A stretch of DNA of 32,565 bases from Candidatus Brocadia sp. (GTDB taxonomy: Bacteria > Planctomycetota > Brocadiia > Brocadiales > Brocadiaceae), in assembly GCA_013360945.1 (NCBI GenBank), contig JABWAQ010000040.1, positions 1 through 32,565 on the forward strand, written 5' to 3'. Position 1 is the stretch's first letter; each line of letters opens with the position of its first letter. Under the pieces are notes generated by a model. The model saw only the letters and a program-made list of their open reading frames with translations, had not been told where the DNA came from and did no database searches. Both the position numbers and the translations under genes were made by a program. This document shows, in pieces, positions 1-8,001 of this stretch.

Positions 1-173
1 TTAAGTCTTTTCGATTTTCAATCGCGACAATATCTTCTCTCACCCTAATGAATCTGAAAAGTGGCCAAGGTTGGGCTGTGTTTCATAGGAAATAAAAAAG
101 AGTTTAACCACGAAAGTCCCAAAAAAACTTGCAGAAAAAAGAAGTTTTTATAAAGTAATACTATGGCGCCTCA
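1..173. other. Left edge, no complete gene
   Basis: No complete gene is visible before the flgA stop. On the minus strand a reading frame stays open from about position 90 to the window edge, but too little is present to name a product. The right part holds one copy of a TTGCA...TACTAT motif that also occurs near pyrD and pyrK (listed separately). Confidence 0.5.
127..164 (+). repeat. Dispersed motif ACTTGCA...TACTAT, copy 1
   Basis: A short conserved string starts ACTTGCA, continues through an A-rich AAAAAAGAAG stretch and ends GTAATACTAT, with 24 bases between TTGCAG and TACTAT. Similar strings occur at 13888-13924 and 15738-15776. Here it lies just beyond the 3' end of flgA and, unlike the other two, has no CCCCCTTAGTAAAGGGGG palindrome beside it. 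It could be the end of a repeat element or a binding site; the spacing is too long for an ordinary sigma-70 promoter. Confidence 0.5.
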
Positions 174-1145
174 CTAAAAAACGATCTTAACCGAGGTCGA
201 ATCTTCTACCTTACCGTATAATTCCTTATTCGAATCAATATTTTTTATCCTGATGATTTTTCCCAGATAACCATCCTCTTTTGCCACCCCCTTTGTAACA
301 ACATGGAGATTTCCTGTCTGAACAAACACCTTGATAAAATCGCCTTTTTTTATAGCAGGGGGATTGTCCACAATATCTGCTGTAATTGGTGTATTAGGCT
401 GGATTGCTCGGACGGCTCGTTTCCCGATAAGATCTTCTTTACTAACAAAAGTTAAACCGGCAAGTTTTGTGGTATCCATCCTTTGGATCGTAAGGTTATC
501 CAAATTGAGAGTATCATATCTATCGATCTTCCTGTTGGAAATTACAATATCCTCATATACCCGTATATTGAAGAATACCGGTACTTTCAAATACTGTTTA
601 TCGTCGATAAATATACGGACAATGAGTTGGACATTACCCCGGTTCTTGTTAGAGTCGATTTGTGATATCTCAAAATGGACATTTCCTTCGCTGGCTGGTA
701 ATAATTTATCCTTCGGCGGCCTGTCAGACTCAATAATTATTTCACTTTCCTGCCGGGATAATTTTGACAAAAGATATTCCCTTGCCGTCTTAAGGATTTC
801 TTCACCGGTAATGGTCATTGATTCCACAGAGATCAGTGAAGCAGTTGTGCTGCCGTAAGTGACGTTGTTCAGATTGATGCCTTCGTCCATAAGACGTGCG
901 TTGAGGACGTCGCGTTCTATTTTTCTGACATTTCCAGGCCAGGGGGTATTTCCAATAAGGATATTGTTGATCTTCTCTAAAAGAGATGGATTATTACATG
1001 AAACGTATGCAATATCGCCCAGAGTAATTTGTTTTTCCGGCAGGGTTACTTTATCTTTAATTTCGATAGTAATCGTATCACCGGCTGCTGTACGCAAGGC
1101 GAAGAATATTGCTATAGACAAGGGTATGAAAAAGTTCCATTTCAT
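174..1145 (-). CDS. flgA: Flagellar basal body P-ring formation chaperone FlgA
   Basis: Periplasmic chaperone that assists assembly of the FlgI P-ring around the flagellar rod. The 323-residue product starts with a signal peptide (charged MKWN, hydrophobic core, cleavage expected near AAGD). It ends in the SAF-type region typical of FlgA: 'RKIDRYDTL', then 'IGKRAVRAIQPNTPI' and a 'KKGDFIKVFVQTGNL' barrel segment. A GAGGA ribosome site precedes the ATG. It lies 12 bases after flgG in the same direction, as the last visible gene of a fliK-flgD-flgE-flgF-flgG-flgA operon. P- and L-ring genes (flgI, flgH) would be expected further left, outside the window. It is longer than many FlgA proteins because of an N-terminal extension domain, which is common in this family. 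Confidence 0.9.
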   Translation of the reverse strand: MKWNFFIPLSIAIFFALRTAAGDTITIEIKDKVTLPEKQITLGDIAYVSCNNPSLLEKINNILIGNTPWPGNVRKIERDVLNARLMDEGINLNNVTYGSTTASLISVESMTITGEEILKTAREYLLSKLSRQESEIIIESDRPPKDKLLPASEGNVHFEISQIDSNKNRGNVQLIVRIFIDDKQYLKVPVFFNIRVYEDIVISNRKIDRYDTLNLDNLTIQRMDTTKLAGLTFVSKEDLIGKRAVRAIQPNTPITADIVDNPPAIKKGDFIKVFVQTGNLHVVTKGVAKEDGYLGKIIRIKNIDSNKELYGKVEDSTSVKIVF

Positions 1146-1157
1146 AAAAAATCCTCA

Positions 1158-1937
1158 TTAGGTTATATTGTTAATGGTGGATAGCATCTCATCACTGGCC
1201 TTTATTGCTCTGGAATTGATCTCGTAGGCACGTTGTGCAGTGATGAGGTTAACAAGTTCCGTAACAGTTTCAACATTAGAATTTTCAAGGACTCCCTGGT
1301 AGATTTCACCGGTTCCCTGTTCGCCCGGTACGGAAACTATCGGCGCCCCTGATGCGACAGTTTCAGCATACATATTCCTTCCGATACTTTCTAAACCCGC
1401 TGAGTTGGGAAAATTTGCCAACATAATTTGTCCCACGTTCTGAAGGGAGCCGTCGGCGCCTTTTATGAATACTGTTCCATCCGTCCCGATTGAAATCTCT
1501 TTAGCATCCTGGATCGTAATACTCGGTGTTAACGGCAAACCTTCTGCAGTGACAATCTCGCCCTTACTATTTAATTCAAATGCGCCATCCCGTGAATATG
1601 CAATAGTGCCGTCAGGCCGGCTGATTTGGAAAAAACCGTTACCTTCAATAGCAAGGTCTAAGGATCGATTCGTGGTTTGATGGTTTCCCTGGGAAAATAC
1701 CTTTGATGTCGAGATTGGTCTTACGCCACCTCCCAGCTGTATCCCTGATGGTATCTCGAAGCCCTGTGCAGATTCAGACCCGGCGAGATATTTATTGCTA
1801 TAAAGGAGATCCTGGAAGTTTACCTGGCTTCTTTTGAATCCGGTAGTATTTATATTTGCCAAATTGTTTGAGACATTATCTAAAAATAGTTGTTGTGCCT
1901 TCATGCCTGTAGCAGCAGTATACAACGCCCTTATCAT
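1158..1937 (-). CDS. flgG: Flagellar distal rod protein FlgG
   Basis: Forms the distal rod that connects the basal body to the hook. The 259-residue length is the family norm. The N terminus MIRALYTAATGM and 'NNLANINTTGFKRS' are the classic FlgG rod signature. The centre has 'LAIEGNGFFQI' and the C terminus 'SNVETVTELVNLITAQRAYEINSRAI', the paired helices that pack in the rod. An AAGGAG site lies just before the ATG. It sits between flgF (92 bases upstream) and flgA (12 bases downstream), so the three are probably co-transcribed. Confidence 0.96.
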   Translation of the reverse strand: MIRALYTAATGMKAQQLFLDNVSNNLANINTTGFKRSQVNFQDLLYSNKYLAGSESAQGFEIPSGIQLGGGVRPISTSKVFSQGNHQTTNRSLDLAIEGNGFFQISRPDGTIAYSRDGAFELNSKGEIVTAEGLPLTPSITIQDAKEISIGTDGTVFIKGADGSLQNVGQIMLANFPNSAGLESIGRNMYAETVASGAPIVSVPGEQGTGEIYQGVLENSNVETVTELVNLITAQRAYEINSRAIKASDEMLSTINNIT

Positions 1938-2029
1938 GATAATCTCCTTTTCAACGAGTAAGTGTATCTATGCGTATCTTTTGAATTTATTCGCAATTAT
2001 TCACATTCTTGATAAAATATAACGTCATT

Positions 2030-2761
2030 TTACGTTACGAGTTTAATCAGTTTTTTTAGGGTGTCGTCGATGGAGTTGGTGACTTTGTAACCAGATTGAT
2101 AGGCTCTCATATTAGCGATCATATTAACCATTTCATCTATCGCATTTACATTAGATTTTTCCAGATAGCGATGGGCTACTTCAAAATAAGTTGCATTTTC
2201 CGGTAGTTTTGCTTTATCAGACAATCTGTAAGCGCATCCCCCTATAGATTCAAGGTTAGTTAAGTCAGAAACGGTGACAACCTTTAATTTCCCGATTTCC
2301 TTACCATCGGCGGAAATACCTCCATTTTCTTTGATAGTAATGCTTTTTGTGTTTTGCGGGATTTGGATCGCACTGTTTTCGTGGTCTAACAGATACCATC
2401 CTTCAGGTGTGATAATCTTTGCGTCTCGTGACAACATAAATTGCCCTTTTCTTGTATAACAGACGCCCCCGTTTGTTTTTACAGCAAAAAAACCATCCCC
2501 TTTTATAGAGATATCAAGATCATTGCCGGTATATTCCAACACACCTTGAGAAAAGTCTGTGGCTACGGTACCTAAACTGCTTCCAGTGCCTTGAGCCGTA
2601 GTTAGACCTTTGTTCTGTGAATCAGAAATATATGACTGAAAAATACCTACATTTTTTTTGTATCCAACCGTGTTTATGTTTGCAAGATTACGGGCAATAA
2701 CTGCCTGATGGTCACCCTGGCTTATCATGCTCGATGCACCTGAATAAAGTCCTACAATCAT
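2030..2761 (-). CDS. flgF: Flagellar proximal rod protein FlgF
   Basis: Rod protein of the FlgF/FlgG family, 243 residues. It has the shared N-terminal rod signature ('ARNLANINTVGYKK'), the central 'LDISIKGDGFFAV' block and the C-terminal 'SNVNAIDEMVNMIANMRAYQSGYK' helix. Its divergence from the classic FlgG pattern and its position just before flgG point to FlgF. A purine-rich GGGGATA precedes the start. About 500 bases separate it from flgE, and that gap contains an inserted hairpin repeat, so transcription from flgE into flgF could be weakened or may need its own promoter. Confidence 0.88.
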   Translation of the reverse strand: MIVGLYSGASSMISQGDHQAVIARNLANINTVGYKKNVGIFQSYISDSQNKGLTTAQGTGSSLGTVATDFSQGVLEYTGNDLDISIKGDGFFAVKTNGGVCYTRKGQFMLSRDAKIITPEGWYLLDHENSAIQIPQNTKSITIKENGGISADGKEIGKLKVVTVSDLTNLESIGGCAYRLSDKAKLPENATYFEVAHRYLEKSNVNAIDEMVNMIANMRAYQSGYKVTNSIDDTLKKLIKLVT

Positions 2762-3159
2762 GTATATCCCCCGTGTATGAATAGAAAGGTTTAAACGTCT
2801 TGTTTATTTTAATGAAGCAACCTTAATGCCAAATGCGCTATCAGACAATTATAATACGCCCATTATTTATAAAATGCCTTATAACAACATATTCAGCGTG
2901 ATGCGGAGTCTGCATTAAACAAAGCGCTTAAGAAAATTTATAAAATGATTGAGTAAATATTTCATAGCAGAAAGAATAAATTTCCCTGGCGTCAAAGCGG
3001 TGACGTTTAAAATATTTACATCATCGCGTGTAGAAAGGTAGTAGCTTGGTTACGGAGTTGCACGAATAGTTGCGGATGAAAGAGAGATTTGGACATGAAG
3101 CAGGGGGGTTATAAAAGGTATCTTCTCTCGGAAAAGGGGCGAACGGGCGCTCGCCCCAC
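2762..3159. other. Gap between flgE and flgF without a gene
   Basis: No convincing coding region on either strand. A GC-rich hairpin (GGGGCGA 3136-3142 pairing with TCGCCCC 3151-3157) sits next to the dispersed repeat that starts at 3160. The remainder is AT-rich with no recognisable gene remnant. Confidence 0.5.
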
Positions 3160-3242
3160 GTCAAGTTAAGGACGAACACGGACAAACAAAGTTTGTCCGT
3201 GCCACCCTGATACACGCATAAATAAAATGAAAATTCCTATAC
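3160..3242 (+). repeat. 83-base hairpin repeat, copy 1
   Basis: An 83-base block that recurs in inverted orientation at 11839-11921 with only a few mismatches. Its core is a hairpin (CACGGACAAAC, three-base loop, GTTTGTCCGTG, 3177-3201), followed by an AT-rich tail ending AAAATTCCTATAC. A similar ATTCCTATAC end follows another hairpin at 5423-5480. It carries no coding capacity and resembles a MITE or REP-like element. It lies between flgE and flgF. Confidence 0.85.
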
Positions 3243-3260
3243 AATCAAGTTATGTTTGCA

Positions 3261-4847
3261 TTATCTCTTTAAATTGACCATCTCTGCCAGCACTTCATCG
3301 GCAGTGGTGATGACTTTTGTGTTGAGCTGAAAGCCCCTCTGGGCCGTAATCAGCGAAGTCAATTCTGTGGCCATATCCACGTTGGATCCCTCCAAATAAC
3401 CGCTTGAAATAGAACCGGCACGACCCGAATTGGGATTCATAAAGATTGGTTCACCAGAGGCGGAGGTTTGCTCGTATAAATTATCTCCAACCCTTGACAA
3501 GCCGTTGAGGTTATTAAATAAGGCGAGTTTCAGTGTTGAAATGGTTTCTGTAATACCATTGGTGTACAATGCCTTTATTGTACCATCTGAATTTATAGAC
3601 ACAGAATCAAATGTGCCATACTCGTAGCCATCCTGGCTTGTGACGGCAGCCGTTGAGTTACCGCCATTCTGGGTAAGGCCGTTGTTTTTCCCTGATGTGC
3701 CAAGATCGAAAATAACGGACTGCGTGCTGCTTATGCCATTAAAATTGAACTGAAGTGTTATGTCGTCACTCGAGCTGATCGAGCTGAATGTTCCGTCATC
3801 ATTGAATGTGATGCCTTCTACATGATAATCATCGCTGTTAAATGTGCCATCGTTACTATCCATAGAGGCGTTAAGGTCCCATTCATTATCCATTTGTTTT
3901 GTAAATCGAAGGGTAATTGAATGCCGTGTGCCCTGGGAATCAAAGACATCAACCGAGGTGGTGTAAGTGGAGCCACTGAAGGTGTGATCGGACCATGTCG
4001 TTTCGCCGGTATTGGAGCCACCATCAGCAAGGGTAAGGGACAAATCATCATTTCCAACTGTATCTGATTTGAGGATGAGCTTCCCGGATGAATCTAAACT
4101 GGCGGTTGCATCTCCGTCGAATGCAGTATCTATTACCGTTAAAAGCTCCCCAACGGTTGTTCCGTCGGTACCATACGTGAAGGTCGCGGAAACAGCAGTT
4201 CCATCAGATTTAGTCCCGGTAATAAGAATGGTGTCCCCGTTAGCGTAAGGAGTGGTGTTGGAGTCCAGGTCGTTTAATTCGGTTCCCGCAGTTGCCTCAT
4301 TATTACCCTCGGTAAGGGCGGTGGACATTATCAGCACCTCGCCCGTTGTGCTTGTTTTAGATGCGCCCAGATTGCCTGTAATGTAGGCCTTTGAAGTGGC
4401 TTTGCCAGAAACAGTCGAATCATAGGGCACAATGATTTCATTACCATTTGTATCTAACACCTTATAGCCGGTATTTGAATCAACGAGATAATTATTTTCA
4501 TCGGTGGCAAAGGCACCCACACGCGTAAAGAAGTCCTTACTGCCACCATTCACGACAAAAAATCCCTCACCCTGGATGGCAAGATCAAAGACATTATTGG
4601 TGCTTTCCAAGGTTCCTTGACTGAAGTTCGATGTAATGCTCGCAAACTTAACACCCTTTCCCACCTGCATCGGATTGCCGTTGGTTCCGATTGCCATTGT
4701 TTGACTTAACAGATCAGAAAACAACAGCCTGGACGATTTGTATCCGTAGGTATTAATATTTGCAAGATTATTACCTATGATGTCCAACATGTTTTGATGG
4801 GCGCGAATACCTGACACGCCTGAATATAATGCACCACCGAGACCCAT
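3261..4847 (-). CDS. flgE: Flagellar hook protein FlgE
   Basis: Structural subunit of the flagellar hook, the universal joint between rod and filament. The 528-residue product has the rod/hook N terminus (LYSGVSGIRAHQ, 'GNNLANINTYGYK'), 'LAIQGEGFFVV', a middle FlaE-type region and the C-terminal helix 'GSNVDMATELTSLITAQRGF'. It is longer than the roughly 400 residues of enterobacterial FlgE because of a Thr/Asp/Gly-rich insertion at about residues 170-290. That insertion includes 'DGTTVGELLTVID' and 'ASLDSSGKLILKSD', resembling the hook-IN repeat seen in other flagellar surface proteins. An AAAGGAGG ribosome site directly precedes the ATG. It follows flgD by 57 bases. Confidence 0.95.
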   Translation of the reverse strand: MGLGGALYSGVSGIRAHQNMLDIIGNNLANINTYGYKSSRLLFSDLLSQTMAIGTNGNPMQVGKGVKFASITSNFSQGTLESTNNVFDLAIQGEGFFVVNGGSKDFFTRVGAFATDENNYLVDSNTGYKVLDTNGNEIIVPYDSTVSGKATSKAYITGNLGASKTSTTGEVLIMSTALTEGNNEATAGTELNDLDSNTTPYANGDTILITGTKSDGTAVSATFTYGTDGTTVGELLTVIDTAFDGDATASLDSSGKLILKSDTVGNDDLSLTLADGGSNTGETTWSDHTFSGSTYTTSVDVFDSQGTRHSITLRFTKQMDNEWDLNASMDSNDGTFNSDDYHVEGITFNDDGTFSSISSSDDITLQFNFNGISSTQSVIFDLGTSGKNNGLTQNGGNSTAAVTSQDGYEYGTFDSVSINSDGTIKALYTNGITETISTLKLALFNNLNGLSRVGDNLYEQTSASGEPIFMNPNSGRAGSISSGYLEGSNVDMATELTSLITAQRGFQLNTKVITTADEVLAEMVNLKR

Positions 4848-4904
4848 AATATGCCTCCTTTCAAATAATGAATGATCAGGAACTCAATAAATCGAAAATC
4901 ATGA

Positions 4905-5387
4905 TTATTTATCAGACGACTTAGGTAAAATGCCTGATAATGTTGAAGTCGTTGTTGTTGCTGCTGTAGTTGTCGTCGTTGTATCGCTCACCTTTATGAG
5001 ATTCGAAATGGAGACAGATTTTCCACCGATAATGAAAGATACCGTACCGTCTTCTTCGAGTTTTATTCCTTCAACAACGCCCGTGAGGGTTTTACTGGTG
5101 CTGTCGCTGTTGTCATTACTATATTCAATAGTTTTACCAATAAAGGAGCTTGCCATAGTTATTTGATCCAATTGCAACGAAGCGGTATCGATGCTGTTCA
5201 TGCTTGCAAGATACCCTGTCTGCTGTTGTTCTTGTTCCAATGCGCTGAACTGCGCTAATTGAGACATAAATTCAGAATTATCAGTAGGGTCTAACGGGTT
5301 TTGATTTTGCAACTGCGTTACAAAGAGTGTCAGAAAATTATCCATACTGATTTCAGAACTCAGGCTCGATGTACTTGACATGCTCAT
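4905..5387 (-). CDS. flgD: Flagellar hook assembly (capping) protein FlgD
   Basis: Scaffold that caps the growing hook and allows FlgE to polymerise. The N-terminal half holds the FlgD hallmark '[17 protein letters not shown]' followed by '[14 protein letters not shown]'. At 160 residues it is shorter than enterobacterial FlgD. The C terminus, where a Tudor/FnIII-like domain would normally follow, is only a short barrel segment and then a Thr-rich low-complexity tail (alternating TTTT and AA), so it is a short-form FlgD. An AAGGAG site precedes the start. It lies between fliK and flgE, as in many hook operons. Confidence 0.92.
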   Translation of the reverse strand: MSMSSTSSLSSEISMDNFLTLFVTQLQNQNPLDPTDNSEFMSQLAQFSALEQEQQQTGYLASMNSIDTASLQLDQITMASSFIGKTIEYSNDNSDSTSKTLTGVVEGIKLEEDGTVSFIIGGKSVSISNLIKVSDTTTTTTAATTTTSTLSGILPKSSDK

Positions 5388-5422
5388 GTTTTATCTCCTT
5401 TAATTAGGCCTTCGGCGACTTA

Positions 5423-5480
5423 CCCCCCATAATCTCCCCGTAAACGGGGGGATTATGGGGGTTGTTTGAAATTCCTATAC
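5423..5480. repeat. Long hairpin between fliK and flgD
   Basis: Two arms of about 17 bases (left near 5424-5440 with CCCCCATAATC, right near 5445-5461 with GATTATGGGGG) pair with one mismatch around a four-base loop, followed by GAAATTCCTATAC. The same terminal ATTCCTATAC closes the 83-base repeat at 3160-3242 and opens its inverted copy at 11839, suggesting a related element family. In a transcript of the operon it would form a very stable stem between fliK and flgD, able to act as a partial terminator or RNA stabiliser. Confidence 0.75.
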
Positions 5481-5481
5481 A

Positions 5482-7293
5482 TTAAATTACGTAGTCAATC
5501 ATTAAGTTTGATGTTTTTATGCCGGTTTTTGTTTGCATGTTATTGCTCATATTGCTTTCATTAACAGAATGGTCTTGACTCTCCCGCTCCTGGCTGTTTG
5601 TTAGGTAATGCGGGTCGTTTGTGTCAGGGTCTTCTGACAAATTTTGTTTCTGTGCATTGTCGTTTTGTATATATACCTCTAATCTGTGAATTTCCATACC
5701 GTTGGCGGCCACAGATTCTTTAAGGCGATGCGCATGGTTTTCTATAACGGCCTTGACTTCTGCATTCTCAACAAAGATTTTCGCCTCGATTTCGTCATTT
5801 TCTTCTGTAAAATGGATTTTCACACTGCCCAGTTCCGGTGGGGTAAGGTGCAGCTTGATTTCTGATCTGTCACCGTGCTGTACCAGACTGATTTTCTGGA
5901 AGAGTTGCTCAATGATGTTATTGTGCGTATATTCTGTGCCTGCGGTGAAACTTCTGTGAAATGTGTGCAGTACCGTATCTTTATGGACTTCGATGGAAGA
6001 TGGCTGTGCTGTGCTATTACCTGAAAATATTGTTGCATTTTGTTGAAAGTTGGTTGAATTTGATTGCATCTCACCTGCGGTTGTTTGAGTATCCACAGAA
6101 AACGGATATTTGCCATCAGTTTTTTGTGTATATATGCCGAAGGGCGTGGAGACAAAGGTATTTTGTTTCTGATCGGGATTATCAGATAAATTCCATTCCG
6201 CATTTGCTTGTTGAATATTGAGAATATCCTGTTTAGAAGATGCAACGCCATTTATTTTTAACAGATCATTTTCCATAGGTCTTTCTGTTGTATTAATGGG
6301 GTCAATTATTTCAGGTATAAATGGAGTGTGTTTCTTATCCGTGAAAGCGGTAGGGAAAGATAACTGAAAGGCCTCCGGTAGTTCCCTGATATTGCCCATA
6401 GCTAAATCTGAACCTGTGAATGTTGGCTCTTGTGTTTTGTGAGAAACAGGATGCTCCAAATGCTGAAGTTTCCTGACATTGATTGTATCAATATCTGCAT
6501 TTGCGAATGCTGGTTCTCGCACCGTGCTGAAAGTGGATAGATCGAACTTCTGCCGGTTCTCCATAGTATCTGATGGATTTAACCCAACATTATCAGAGTT
6601 TGAGAGGTCGTTTCCCACCGTTAGATTTTGCAGGAGAGGTATTCCCGTATGGAATGAAAAACCGGAGCTGGTTGTATTGATGAACTGTTTATTTTGCCGC
6701 TTGTCAATCTCCCTGAGTTCTCTCTCCCCGGCCACGCCATTTTCCAAAAATGAGTTTTGGTCAGAATTTTGAATAGACTGTTCCTGCTGTTCTGCGAATG
6801 TCCCGGATGAAATATCTGCTGCATGGATAGTGTTTGATGTTTGTTTACCTGGGAAAACCCATTCAAATCCCGCCCCACTTCCCCTGGTTGAAGAGAATGA
6901 CCCATCGAATTCTCCTTTGAGAGATGGTGATGTATTGTGATTATTCCCGTTTCTTTGTGAGTAGTCAATCATGAGTAGCTCATGTGATATGGAAGGGTTC
7001 ATTTCTTTTGTATGCCCTTGCAATAGTTCAGATGTACACGATTCTGATGAAGGAGAGTTTGCTTTTTGTCGGTCGATGGTATCCTGCACTGTCAGATTAG
7101 TTATATGTTGTCCAAGCATCTCCTGGAATGGAATGGTTTCTGTAATGGTACTATCTTCATCGCCTGTTTCAGGTTTAATGGAATTTATGCCTATTACAGG
7201 AGGGTTGGAATTATTAGTGGTTGAGCGAGTTCTGGTAAATAAATTTCCAAATAAATCATTGTTGTTGGATAGCTCTACGGTTGTTTCCGGCAT
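5482..7293 (-). CDS. fliK: Flagellar hook-length control protein FliK
   Basis: Secreted molecular ruler that sets hook length and switches export specificity. The 603-residue product is mostly a low-complexity, Ser/Thr/Asn/Gln-rich, poorly conserved ruler region. The C-terminal Flg_hook domain (roughly residues 465-550) is recognisable from 'LHLTPPELGSVKIHF', 'EAKIFVENAEVKAVIENH' and 'LKESVAANGMEIHRLEVYI'. The start follows a GAGAGGAAAC purine stretch. It is the first visible gene of the hook/rod operon and lies upstream of flgD, the usual place. The long ruler agrees with a hook protein larger than the enterobacterial one, though protein length alone does not prove hook length. Confidence 0.9.
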   Translation of the reverse strand: MPETTVELSNNNDLFGNLFTRTRSTTNNSNPPVIGINSIKPETGDEDSTITETIPFQEMLGQHITNLTVQDTIDRQKANSPSSESCTSELLQGHTKEMNPSISHELLMIDYSQRNGNNHNTSPSLKGEFDGSFSSTRGSGAGFEWVFPGKQTSNTIHAADISSGTFAEQQEQSIQNSDQNSFLENGVAGERELREIDKRQNKQFINTTSSGFSFHTGIPLLQNLTVGNDLSNSDNVGLNPSDTMENRQKFDLSTFSTVREPAFANADIDTINVRKLQHLEHPVSHKTQEPTFTGSDLAMGNIRELPEAFQLSFPTAFTDKKHTPFIPEIIDPINTTERPMENDLLKINGVASSKQDILNIQQANAEWNLSDNPDQKQNTFVSTPFGIYTQKTDGKYPFSVDTQTTAGEMQSNSTNFQQNATIFSGNSTAQPSSIEVHKDTVLHTFHRSFTAGTEYTHNNIIEQLFQKISLVQHGDRSEIKLHLTPPELGSVKIHFTEENDEIEAKIFVENAEVKAVIENHAHRLKESVAANGMEIHRLEVYIQNDNAQKQNLSEDPDTNDPHYLTNSQERESQDHSVNESNMSNNMQTKTGIKTSNLMIDYVI

Positions 7294-7550
7294 AGTTGTT
7301 TCCTCTCAATTAAGACCACTGTTGCTCTATAATTCTGATTTTTACTTGAGCAACCTATATGCCGTGTTTGGTATGGTGAAGAAATGGAGTGGAATTAGCG
7401 GTATGATTTTCCCCAAGTCCTGACAAATTCGTTAGTTATTAATATTACTAGGGAAATATTCATTGGGAGAATATTTTACTGGCTGCATGAGGGGTAGAAA
7501 TTCCGGGTATTTTTTTCCTTGGGAGGCGCAATGTTTTCCGTATTTTGAAG
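7294..7550. other. Upstream region of fliK
   Basis: Non-coding as far as I can see. It would contain the promoter for the minus-strand flagellar operon, but no clear sigma-70, sigma-28 or sigma-54 site stands out. The gap from here to 8001 is otherwise filled by the repeats listed next. Confidence 0.4.
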
Positions 7551-7633
7551 GTGTCCGGAGGCTTTGTGATGGGAGTTTTGGGTTAAAGGTTTAACATGTA
7601 AATGTTTTATTCGTTTCTCTGAGTCATTTGCAA
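7551..7633 (+). repeat. Degenerate 82-base direct repeat, copy 1
   Basis: Starts GTGTCCGGAGGCTTTGTG and ends CATTTGCAA. It aligns over its whole length with 7913-7994, which starts GTGTCCGGGTGCTTTGTG and ends CAATTGCAA, with scattered mismatches. This suggests an old duplication of non-coding DNA, later separated by insertion of two inverted-repeat elements. Confidence 0.6.
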
Positions 7634-7634
7634 G

Positions 7635-7738
7635 ATTGGTGCAAGTGGTGAAATCGAAGCGATAAACCATCAACCAGGGACAAATGTTGATATGAGGTAG
7701 AATGTTCAATTAACTACTGAAACCCCACTTGCACCAAT
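7635..7738. repeat. 104-base inverted-repeat element
   Basis: Perfect 14-base ends, ATTGGTGCAAGTGG at 7635-7648 and CCACTTGCACCAAT at 7725-7738, enclose about 76 AT-rich bases with no gene. This is the shape of a small non-autonomous mobile element or a long hairpin. It begins directly after the first degenerate direct repeat. Confidence 0.6.
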
Positions 7739-7803
7739 GTGCTGTTACGTGCCGTTATTCCCTGTCCACGTTGTATTGTCGATCATAGTTTACCTGATTA
7801 GGA

Positions 7804-7914
7804 GTAGGGTGGGCATCGTCCACCAAAAAATAGGCAACGCGAACGAGATGTTTGGTGGGCGATGCCCACCCTACCAGGTTAACCAGATTTACAAAAAATC
7901 GGGAATGCACCTGT
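7804..7914. repeat. GGTGGGCGATGCCCACC palindromic repeat, copy 1
   Basis: Arms of 24 bases (7804-7827 and 7851-7874, one mismatch) pair around a 23-base loop. The right flank (GGTTAACCAGATTT, then AAATCGGGAATGC) is shared in inverted orientation with 23331-23391, so palindrome plus flank form one dispersed element. Confidence 0.8.
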
Positions 7915-7994
7915 GTCCGGGTGCTTTGTGGTATGAGTTATGAATAAGGGTTTAAACGGTAATTGTTCTCTTCTTTTCTCCAGGTCAATTGCAA
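7913..7994 (+). repeat. Degenerate 82-base direct repeat, copy 2
   Basis: Second copy of the 7551-7633 sequence, ending just before the stop of the 207-residue lipoprotein gene. Homology runs from GTGTCCGG to TTGCAA with scattered substitutions. Confidence 0.6.
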
Positions 7995-8001
7995 CTTTTC
8001 G

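Noticed and set aside
331..858. Plus-strand open frame of 175 codons opposite flgA.
   Set aside because: Lies wholly within flgA on the other strand and has no domain pattern of its own.
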